A stretch of 5,540 nucleotides of DNA from positions 1-5,540 of the forward strand of contig JAITOQ010000259.1 of assembly GCA_031289865.1 (NCBI GenBank), in the 5' to 3' direction. The position numbers and the translations under genes are program-made. This document shows, in pieces, positions 1-5,180 of the stretch (position 1 is the first letter of the stretch; every line of letters begins with the position of its first letter). Below the pieces are notes generated by a model, which worked only from the letters and a program-made list of their open reading frames with translations, was not told where the DNA came from and ran no database searches. Source of the DNA: Clostridiales bacterium (GTDB lineage: Bacteria > Bacillota > Clostridia > Christensenellales > JAISNN01).

Positions 1-35
1 TGCAAAAAAAATCCCAAAAAAAGGAGACCAAAAAA

Positions 36-2123
36 ATGAAACAAGCAAAAACAATTCTGATCGTCTTGATCTGTGTGATCGGGGCAATGGTTGCGGGGCT
101 CGTAGTGTATGCGAACGTCCGACCAAACACGGACGACACGCCCGACACCTACACGGTGACGTTTCTGTCGGACAATGCGGTCTACAAGGAAATCACCGTC
201 AATGACGGCGAAACCGTGGTGCTACCCGTTGCTCCTACAAAGACGGGTTACACCTTTGACGGTTGGTTCTACTTAGATGACGAAACGACCGCGTTTGACG
301 GGAGCGTAAAAGTCACCGCCGATATCACGGTTACGGCAAAATGGGTTTTAAATTTCCCGGACGATGCGGTAATAAAGGTGGTAATAAACCTTAACACGGA
401 TACCGCATTCCAAAACGGGAGCTTCGGGTATGACGGAAACGCGCACGCGCTTACCGCAAGTGCGATATCTAACGTGACTATCGAATATTCCTTAAACAAC
501 AGCTTGACAAACGCTGGAACGGAAACCGTGATGATCACTCTCACGGCGGGCGACGGATACACGTTTGAGATAAGCGACGGAGTGTATGAAAGCACAATCG
601 TTATCAACAGAACCTTGACGGTTACGGCGAGAGCGGTTACGGTCACGATTGGCGATGCAAGCAAGGCGCAGGACGCTAATATCGTCACGGCTGACGGTAT
701 CGGCTACACGGTCACTTCGGGAAGTATCGTAGGCGGCGACGACCTCGGAATCACATTAAGTATCATAGACGCGGACTCCGCAATCGGAATCTATACGATA
801 ACGGGGGATTGGAGCAACACAAACTACAGCGTAACCTTTATCAACGGCAGCTATGAGGTCTATTTTGACGGACTTCTCTTTACCGAGGTTTCGGGCGGCT
901 ACAAGGTGAGCGTAGGTACGCTGGCGGGCGCGACGGAGATTGTTATACCGACGACGTACGACGGTAAACCCGTAGTGGAGATAGATAATAGCTTTAGCGT
1001 TTGTACGTCGCTCGTAAAGCTGACCGTACCGTTTGTCGGGAACAAATTAAACGGCGAAAGCAATACGCATTTCGGATATATCTTCGGAGCGAGTAGTTAT
1101 AGTAATAATTCAACCTCCGTTCCGGCTTCGCTCAAGGAAGTAATTGTTACGGGCGGGACAAGTATCGGGGATCAAGCTTTCTACGGTTTGAGCGGACTGA
1201 CAGCGGTTGCGCTCACTACGATCGAGAGTATCGGGAGTATGGCTTTCTATAATTGTATCGGACTGACCTCGATCACGCTTCCTAATATCACAAGCATTGA
1301 GTATTATGCTTTCAGTAATTGTAGCGGACTGACGGAGATTACGTTCCCAAATATCACAAGTATCGGAACAAGGGCTTTCGGTGGATGTAGCGGATTGACT
1401 GCTTTTAATGTTGACGACGACAATCTATACTATAGTTCATCGGACGGCGTATTATACAACAAAGACAAAACGACACTTATTCTTTATCCGCAAGGAAAGA
1501 CGGGAGCATTTACCTCGCCCGATAGCGTGACAAGTATAGGAAATCACGCTTTTGAGTCTTGCGTCGGGCTGACCTCCGTCACTCTCCCTTATGTCACAAG
1601 TATCGAGTTTGCTGTTTTCGCTTTGTGTAGTCTGACATCTATCTCGTTCCCCGCGCTTATAAGTATAGAGGAGGAGGCTTTAGCCGGTTGTACTCTCCTA
1701 ACCGAAATCACACTCCCCGCTACGCTCGTAAATATCGAGTTGGGGGCTTTCATCGGGAGCGGGCTGACCGAATTCATAGTAGACAGCGGCAACCCATACT
1801 ATAGCGAATTAGACGGCGTGTTGTATAACAAAGATCAAACGGAACTCATCGCTTATCCGAGCGGAAGAACGGGAGTGTTTGTCGTGCCGAATAGCGTGAC
1901 GACTATTGCGGTGGGTGCTTTCTTTTGGTGTTTCGGACTGACCGAAATCACTATTCCTATTACCGTGACGGCTATAGGAGCTTTGGCTTTTTACGAGTGG
2001 ACGGAAGACCAAACTATTCATATCGAGGGATGGACAGAGAGTTGGACTGCGCCGGAGGCGTGGGGATTCGGTGAATCGGGTTGGGATTTTGAATGTTATG
2101 CCGTTATTGACGGGGAAGTATAA
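36..2123 (+). CDS. Secreted/membrane-anchored BspA-type LRR protein with InlB B-repeat and Ig-like modules
   Basis: Probably an extracellular, cell-surface-associated binding or adhesion protein of 695 residues. The ATG at 36 follows AAGGAG (21-26) with 9 nt spacing. Residues 6-26 are hydrophobic after a short basic start (MKQAK), so this is a signal peptide or signal anchor; V24-Y25-A26 could be a signal peptidase I site. Residues 39-103 match the InlB B-repeat (Listeria-Bacteroides repeat) pattern: YTVTF, GYTFDGWF, then a closing VTAKW. Residues about 114-197 and 198-275 look like two bacterial Ig-like/MBG-type beta modules (YDGNAH; TLTVTARAVTVTIGDA). From about 277 to 670 there are BspA-type LRR_5 repeats of the form TSIG..AF..C.GLT.ITLP. 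No LPXTG motif, C-terminal membrane helix or other wall anchor is visible, so any attachment is through the N-terminus or non-covalent. BspA-like proteins elsewhere bind host matrix or other bacteria, but the ligand here is unknown. Family assignment is firm; function is inferred. Confidence 0.92.
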   Translation: MKQAKTILIVLICVIGAMVAGLVVYANVRPNTDDTPDTYTVTFLSDNAVYKEITVNDGETVVLPVAPTKTGYTFDGWFYLDDETTAFDGSVKVTADITVTAKWVLNFPDDAVIKVVINLNTDTAFQNGSFGYDGNAHALTASAISNVTIEYSLNNSLTNAGTETVMITLTAGDGYTFEISDGVYESTIVINRTLTVTARAVTVTIGDASKAQDANIVTADGIGYTVTSGSIVGGDDLGITLSIIDADSAIGIYTITGDWSNTNYSVTFINGSYEVYFDGLLFTEVSGGYKVSVGTLAGATEIVIPTTYDGKPVVEIDNSFSVCTSLVKLTVPFVGNKLNGESNTHFGYIFGASSYSNNSTSVPASLKEVIVTGGTSIGDQAFYGLSGLTAVALTTIESIGSMAFYNCIGLTSITLPNITSIEYYAFSNCSGLTEITFPNITSIGTRAFGGCSGLTAFNVDDDNLYYSSSDGVLYNKDKTTLILYPQGKTGAFTSPDSVTSIGNHAFESCVGLTSVTLPYVTSIEFAVFALCSLTSISFPALISIEEEALAGCTLLTEITLPATLVNIELGAFIGSGLTEFIVDSGNPYYSELDGVLYNKDQTELIAYPSGRTGVFVVPNSVTTIAVGAFFWCFGLTEITIPITVTAIGALAFYEWTEDQTIHIEGWTESWTAPEAWGFGESGWDFECYAVIDGEV
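1404..1553 (+). repeat. Intragenic duplicated 50-residue module, copy 1 (LRR protein residues 457-506)
   Basis: This segment encodes a 50-residue module containing YY.S.DGVLYNKD, a YP.G.TG.F stretch and SVTSI..HAF. It matches residues 580-629 (1773-1922) at about 31 of 50 positions by hand count, without gaps. The module interrupts the canonical LRR cadence. Similar DGVLYNKD inserts are common in BspA-type proteins, where they form a longer loop-bearing repeat. The two copies start 369 nt (123 residues) apart. Confidence 0.8.
1773..1922 (+). repeat. Intragenic duplicated 50-residue module, copy 2 (LRR protein residues 580-629)
   Basis: This is the second copy of the DGVLYNKD module at 1404-1553. 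The core DGVLYNKD and the YP/TG/F/P/SVT framework are kept, while the synonymous codons have drifted (GTATTATACAAC against GTGTTGTATAAC). This indicates an old duplication rather than a recent one. Confidence 0.8.
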
Positions 2124-2159
2124 CACCGACTAAGACACAGCAAAACGACAGAAACACAG

Positions 2160-2191
2160 CAACGGACGCTCAAACGTCCGTTGTTTTTTTT
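2160..2191 (+). terminator. Rho-independent terminator of the LRR gene
   Basis: A perfect 9-bp stem (CAACGGACG at 2160-2168 with CGTCCGTTG at 2175-2183) closes a 6-nt loop (CTCAAA) and is followed at once by eight T residues (2184-2191). It begins 37 nt after the LRR stop codon. It should end that transcript and separate it from the SleC-like gene. Confidence 0.93.
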
Positions 2192-2224
2192 GTTATGCGG
2201 TTAGCCGCTTTTTATTCACTAAAA

Positions 2225-2253
2225 TTCCTCTGATTTAATATAGTGTATATTAT
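2225..2253 (+). promoter_or_regulatory. Weak candidate promoter for the SleC-like gene
   Basis: The region after the terminator is AT-rich and contains TATTAT (2248-2253), a fair -10 box. The hexamer 17 nt upstream (TTCCTC, 2225-2230) is a poor -35. A sporulation-sigma promoter would be expected for a cortex-lytic enzyme, but I cannot match a convincing SigE, SigG or SigK consensus (no CATA-type -10). The promoter must lie somewhere in 2192-2310, but its exact position is uncertain. Confidence 0.25.
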
Positions 2254-2313
2254 GCGATCTTTTTATGATTGAAATAAAACTATTATGCGGGGGCGAGAGC
2301 CTTTACCGCAAAA

Positions 2314-2321
2314 AAGAGGGG
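2314..2321 (+). promoter_or_regulatory. Ribosome binding site that decides the SleC-like start
   Basis: AAGAGGGG lies just upstream of the ATG at 2324; its GAGG core is 4 nt from the start, which is somewhat short. The alternative in-frame ATG at 2285 has no purine-rich Shine-Dalgarno sequence before it (only AT-rich sequence) and would add 13 residues that resemble no domain. The GFLSVNV start of the first domain follows directly after the ATG at 2324, so that start is preferred. Confidence 0.6.
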
Positions 2322-2323
2322 TT

Positions 2324-4414
2324 ATGGGTAGAGGATTTTTGTCCGTAAACGTACAGACGGCGAGGGACGCTTTGCCGATTGAAAACGCTTACGTCCGTAT
2401 TTTTAACACGGACGGGGAATTGTTATACGAGACCTACACCGATCAAAACGGGCGGTCGGGGCGGTTTCAGCTATTTGCGCCCGACGCGAACATTCCGCAA
2501 AGCGTGGAGGATCGCGGTATTACATACGAAAATTACGACGTAATAGTCACAAAAAAAGGCTTTATCAGAAAGCTGATTTGCGACGTCGAGGTCGTGGACG
2601 GGACGACGGCGGTTTTGCCCGTCATACTTTCGCCGCTTGCGTCAAATATCGAGGAAAACGAGGATATTGACGATTTGCCGACGGAAAAGATAGACATTCC
2701 GCCTATAGGGCTTTTACTGCCGACGAGCCAAATGCAATACACGCTCCCGAACCGAAGCTTAAAGGACGTCTATATCCCCGAATACATTACGATACATCTC
2801 GGTACGCCGAATAACAACGCGGTTCGTAACGTGACCGTTAGGTTTGACGATTACATAAAAAACGTCGCGAGCAGCGAGATCTATCCGACTTGGCCCCTAA
2901 ACGCGGTCATCGCGAATATCCATTGTCAAGTGACGTTCGCTCTAAACCGCATCTATACCGAATGGTATAGGAGCCGCGGCTACAATTTTGACATTACAAA
3001 TTCGACGGCTTACGACCAATACTATGTGGACGGGCGCAACATATTTGAAAACATTTCAAATACAGTAGACCAAATTTTTAACGTCTATGCGCGCCGAATC
3101 GGCTTTAAAAATCCGTATTTCACGCAGTACTGCAACGGGACTACCGCCGTGTGTTCCGGGCTTTCGCAATGGGGGACGGTGTCGCTTGCGGAGCAAGGCT
3201 TGCTCCCCGTCGAAATCATGAAATACTATTACGACGACGATTTGGAATTGGTCAGCGCGACGCGCATATCGGGTATCTCCGAAAGCTACCCCGGCGAGGC
3301 TCTTAGGATCGGTTCGGAGGGCGACGCCGTCGCGCTCATGCAAAACTATCTTAGGAGAATACGGGTCAACTACCCCCTTATCCCGCGAATAGACGACCCC
3401 GACGGGGTATTCGGACAATCCACCGATACGGCGGTAAGAACCTTTCAATCGGTCTTTAATATGCTCAACGACGGGATCATCGGACGCGCAACATGGTACA
3501 AAATCTCCTTTATCTATGTCAGTATTATTCGTCTCGGAGAATTGGATAGCGAGGGGGAGCGTATCGGTATCGGCTCAGCCCCCCCGACCGATACCGTGAG
3601 AATAGGTATGACGGGAGCGAGGGTGCAGGAGGCGCAGTTTATCATCAACGCTATCGCGCCGTTTTATACGTCGATACCGAACGTCGTCAAGGACAGCTAT
3701 TTCGGAGCGGAGCTTCAAGACGCGGTTATACAATTTCAACGGGTGTTCGGGTTGACCGCCGACGGAATCGTCGGACCCGCGACATGGGCGCAGCTATATG
3801 CCGTCTACAAGGGGATTTTTGAGAGCGGCGACGTGACAATCCCCGAAAATCCCGGTTCGGGCGGGGGCGGTTCGGGGGGGAATACCTATCCGACATATCC
3901 CGGTACGCCGCTAAAAATAGGCTCGACGGAGGAGGACTCTATACGGCTTATGCAACAGTATTTGAGCGCGATACGGCTTGTATATCATTCCGTACAGCCG
4001 CTCACGGTAAACGGCGAATACGACGTCGTGACGGAAGACGCGGTAAAGTCGTTTCAAAACGAATTTGTCCTCACGGCTGACGGTATAATCGGACCCGTCA
4101 CATGGCGCGAAATTGTCCGCGTCTACAACACCGTCCGCGGTCAGCAGAGCGGAATACTGTCATATCCCGGCAGCTTGATTTCGATCGGCGCAAGCGGGGA
4201 TGCGGTCGCGACGATACAAATTCTTTTGAACGAACTGCATAACTATTATCCCGAAATTCCTACGGTAGACGTGGACGGCTTTTTCGGAAACTATACGCGT
4301 GCGGCGGTCATTGCCTTTCAAAAGCGGTTCGGTCTGACCGCGGACGGGATCGTAGGGACCGAGACATGGAACAGATTAGTCGCGGAACGGTCAAACGCCG
4401 CGAACGGATTGTAA
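2324..4414 (+). CDS. SleC-like spore cortex-lytic protein: SpoIID/LytB-like domain plus four peptidoglycan-binding domains
   Basis: Likely a cortex-lytic transglycosylase of spore germination, related to clostridial SleC (696 residues from this start). Residues 4-105 form a carboxypeptidase-regulatory-like beta domain (GFLSVNVQTARDALPIENAY), as at the N-terminus of SleC-type proteins. An acidic, proline-containing linker (about 106-145) is where SleC pro-region cleavage by Csp proteases would be expected. Residues 157-312 are a SpoIID/LytB-like domain: DYIKNVASSEIYPTWP carries E185, aligned with the SpoIID catalytic glutamate, and YCNG....CSGLSQWG holds C270, C277 and the conserved SQWG. Four PG_binding_1 domains follow (about 322-402, 423-500, 526-606, 614-689), each ending in a DGI[IV]G..TW motif. 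A Gly/Ser-rich linker (511-519) separates the second from the third. There is no signal peptide or membrane helix, unlike SpoIID itself, which fits synthesis in the mother cell. Known SleC proteins are about 430 residues with one binding domain, so this is a longer paralogue or variant. The family is firm; the role in germination is inferred. Confidence 0.88.
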   Translation: MGRGFLSVNVQTARDALPIENAYVRIFNTDGELLYETYTDQNGRSGRFQLFAPDANIPQSVEDRGITYENYDVIVTKKGFIRKLICDVEVVDGTTAVLPVILSPLASNIEENEDIDDLPTEKIDIPPIGLLLPTSQMQYTLPNRSLKDVYIPEYITIHLGTPNNNAVRNVTVRFDDYIKNVASSEIYPTWPLNAVIANIHCQVTFALNRIYTEWYRSRGYNFDITNSTAYDQYYVDGRNIFENISNTVDQIFNVYARRIGFKNPYFTQYCNGTTAVCSGLSQWGTVSLAEQGLLPVEIMKYYYDDDLELVSATRISGISESYPGEALRIGSEGDAVALMQNYLRRIRVNYPLIPRIDDPDGVFGQSTDTAVRTFQSVFNMLNDGIIGRATWYKISFIYVSIIRLGELDSEGERIGIGSAPPTDTVRIGMTGARVQEAQFIINAIAPFYTSIPNVVKDSYFGAELQDAVIQFQRVFGLTADGIVGPATWAQLYAVYKGIFESGDVTIPENPGSGGGGSGGNTYPTYPGTPLKIGSTEEDSIRLMQQYLSAIRLVYHSVQPLTVNGEYDVVTEDAVKSFQNEFVLTADGIIGPVTWREIVRVYNTVRGQQSGILSYPGSLISIGASGDAVATIQILLNELHNYYPEIPTVDVDGFFGNYTRAAVIAFQKRFGLTADGIVGTETWNRLVAERSNAANGL
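3287..4390 (+). repeat. Four tandem peptidoglycan-binding domain repeats within the SleC-like gene
   Basis: Four copies of a ~78-residue unit lie at about 3287-3529, 3590-3823, 3899-4141 and 4163-4390. Each begins with a (Y)PG..L.IG or VRIG type entry, has an amphipathic LMQ/IQ helix, then a D(G)xFG or NGEY turn, AV..FQ..F, and a closing DGI[IV]G..TW. Copies 1, 3 and 4 are preceded by YPG, while copy 2 is not. The copies differ strongly at residue level, which indicates old duplications. They should bind peptidoglycan or cortex glycan and raise substrate avidity. Confidence 0.88.
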
Positions 4415-4444
4415 AAATTGTCGCAAAAACTTTGAAGAATAAAC

Positions 4445-4473
4445 TTGTTAAAATCTCCGCTATATGGTATAAT
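4445..4473 (+). promoter_or_regulatory. Extended -10 sigma-A-type promoter of the asp23-nusB unit
   Basis: TTGTTA (-35, 4445-4450) is followed by exactly 17 nt and a perfect TATAAT (-10, 4468-4473), with TGG directly before it as an extended -10. Transcription should start near 4480, giving a leader of about 100 nt before the Asp23 ATG at 4580. This shows that the reading frame open from 4445 is not translated from there. Confidence 0.85.
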
Positions 4474-4488
4474 GATAGCGGAGATTTT
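4450..4488. promoter_or_regulatory. 11-bp perfect inverted repeat enclosing the -10 box (operator or terminator)
   Basis: AAAATCTCCGC (4450-4460) and GCGGAGATTTT (4478-4488) are exact inverted copies separated by 17 nt that contain the extended -10 box. The left arm fills most of the -35/-10 spacer and the right arm covers the predicted start site. The position suits a dimeric repressor operator. As RNA from upstream, it could also form an A/T-flanked hairpin that helps end the SleC-like transcript, since no other terminator follows that gene. The choice between these is inference. Confidence 0.7.
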
Positions 4489-4579
4489 GCTTGTGAGTAT
4501 CGCGGTGCAAAAAACGCAGACCGTTTATTATCGCGGTAATGAGAAACAAAGACAAGGTTTTTTTAAGAGAGGAGCGTTT

Positions 4580-4885
4580 ATGGCAAAGAAAATTGAACAG
4601 ACTTTTCACCAAAACGAGGATATTATTGCGGCGATTGCGAGAGGGACTATCGGCGGGATACTCGGCGTCGCGCCTTTGCAAGACAGCGACAAGGGGCATT
4701 TTCATATCGATATATCGGGAGATAGGGTGTTTATCGACGTGAATATAAACGCGGATTACGACGCAAAAATCCCCGATCTTGCCTATGAAATTCAGACGCG
4801 AATCAAAAAGGACATCGCCAGACGGACAAAATATTCCGTCGAAAAAGTCAATGTCAATATTATCAGTGTAATTATGCCGATCTGA
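4580..4885 (+). CDS. Asp23/Gls24 family envelope stress protein (YqhY-like)
   Basis: This is a 101-residue protein of the Asp23/Gls24 (DUF322) family. The ATG at 4580 follows AGAGGAG (4568-4574) with 5 nt spacing; an earlier in-frame ATG at 4445 overlaps the promoter and is rejected. The family pattern is visible: an N-terminal helix (DIIAAIARGTIGGILGV), a central strand pair (HFHIDISGDRVFIDVNI), then IPDLAYEIQTRIKKDI and a last strand (VEKVNVNIISV). It has no signal peptide or membrane helix, so it is cytosolic. Family members associate with the cell envelope through partners such as AmaP, or, for YqhY in Bacillus subtilis, are linked to acetyl-CoA carboxylase homeostasis. At 101 residues it is slightly short for the family, with little tail. 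The position directly before nusB matches yqhY. The exact role here is not known. Confidence 0.9.
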   Translation: MAKKIEQTFHQNEDIIAAIARGTIGGILGVAPLQDSDKGHFHIDISGDRVFIDVNINADYDAKIPDLAYEIQTRIKKDIARRTKYSVEKVNVNIISVIMPI

Positions 4886-5051
4886 TAAGTTGAAAATTGA
4901 AAGTTGAGAGTTGAAAGTTAAGGATTAAAAAAGTGGGCGTCATTCTCTTGTAGGGGGGCGATGCCTATCTAATAAGTTGAAAATTGAAAGTTGAAAGTTG
5001 AAAATTAAGGATTAAAAAAGTAGGTGTCATTCTCTTGTAGGGGACGATGCC
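4874..5051. repeat. Two tandem ~87-bp repeat units starting inside the end of the asp23 gene
   Basis: Unit 1 (4874-4960, 87 bp) and unit 2 (4961-5046, 86 bp) differ at about seven positions plus a one-base indel by hand alignment. A third ATGCC (5047-5051) marks the far boundary. Each unit holds ATGCC.ATCT.ATAAG, four TTGAAAA/TTGAAAG-type heptads (4890-4917 and 4977-5004), TTAAGGATTAAAAAAGT, then GTCATTCTCTTGTAGGGG. Unit 1 begins with the last codons and stop of asp23 (ATG CCG ATC TGA). Similarity stops just upstream of ATGCC, where the flanks differ. Confidence 0.85.
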
Positions 5052-5062
5052 TTCATCGTCCC
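5041..5062. repeat. Intergenic hairpin: 8-bp perfect inverted repeat
   Basis: GGGACGAT (5041-5048) and ATCGTCCC (5055-5062) pair across the 6-nt loop GCCTTC. No T tract follows on either strand, so it is not an intrinsic terminator. The left arm is also present in unit 1 of the tandem repeat (GGGGGGCGATGCC) but without its right arm there, so only this copy can fold. Confidence 0.75.
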
Positions 5063-5145
5063 GTATCCGAACAAAAAAAATAGATGTCATTCTGAGCGCA
5101 GCGAAGAATCTAAAAAGTCGGTAGGAATGTCACGTCCCGTATCCG
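5057..5145. repeat. 13-bp direct repeat CGTCCCGTATCCG flanking a short element
   Basis: CGTCCCGTATCCG occurs exactly at 5057-5069 and 5133-5145, each time followed by a short spacer and a run of A residues (5072-5079 and 5149-5155). The two copies bracket the TGTCATTCTGAGCGC element. They may be two ends of a composite intergenic repeat family. Confidence 0.7.
5085..5111. repeat. TGTCATTCTGAGCGC...GAAGAATCT-type interspersed intergenic repeat
   Basis: A 27-bp segment starts TGTCATTCTGAGCGC and ends GCGAAGAATCT. It is an imperfect palindrome: ATTCT at 5089-5093 is inverted as AGAAT at 5105-5109. I recall very similar sequences as frequent intergenic repeats in many bacterial genomes and metagenome bins, but copy number cannot be seen in this window. 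Its first part (GTCATTCT) is also found in both tandem units upstream. Confidence 0.6.
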
Positions 5146-5180
5146 CATAAAAAAACACGGAATAAATAAAGGAATTAGGA

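Noticed and set aside
63..80. Lipoprotein signal (cysteine at residue 13 of the LRR protein)
   Set aside because: The residue before the cysteine is Ile, not Gly/Ala/Ser, and the cysteine lies mid-way in the hydrophobic segment, so it is not a lipobox.
269..688. Open reading frame of 139 codons on the - strand within the LRR gene
   Set aside because: It lies antisense to the well-supported InlB/Ig-like coding region, has low-complexity Val/Ser/Thr content, and has no family resemblance.
1809..2126. Open reading frame of 105 codons on the - strand over the end of the LRR gene
   Set aside because: It is a shadow of the LRR array with no recognisable motif. The strong + strand terminator just downstream supports the + strand gene.
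3056..3448. Open reading frame of 130 codons on the - strand within the SleC-like gene
   Set aside because: It is antisense to the catalytic and first PG-binding domain, rich in Arg and Gly/Val as expected of a shadow frame, and shows no recognisable domain.
4445..4579. N-terminal extension of the Asp23 protein from an ATG-like start at 4445
   Set aside because: The segment overlaps the -35 and -10 boxes and the predicted start site, has no Shine-Dalgarno sequence, and encodes nothing like the family. The ATG at 4580 has a good ribosome binding site.
4539..4742. 67-codon + strand frame overlapping the start of asp23
   Set aside because: It runs in another frame through the conserved Asp23 coding sequence and has no family resemblance.
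5041..5062. Intrinsic terminator between asp23 and nusB
   Set aside because: The hairpin is good, but no T tract follows on the + strand and none follows on the - strand side either.
4880..5150. Possible CRISPR array
   Set aside because: The repeats are contiguous tandem units and heptads without unique spacers of regular length, and no cas gene is present.
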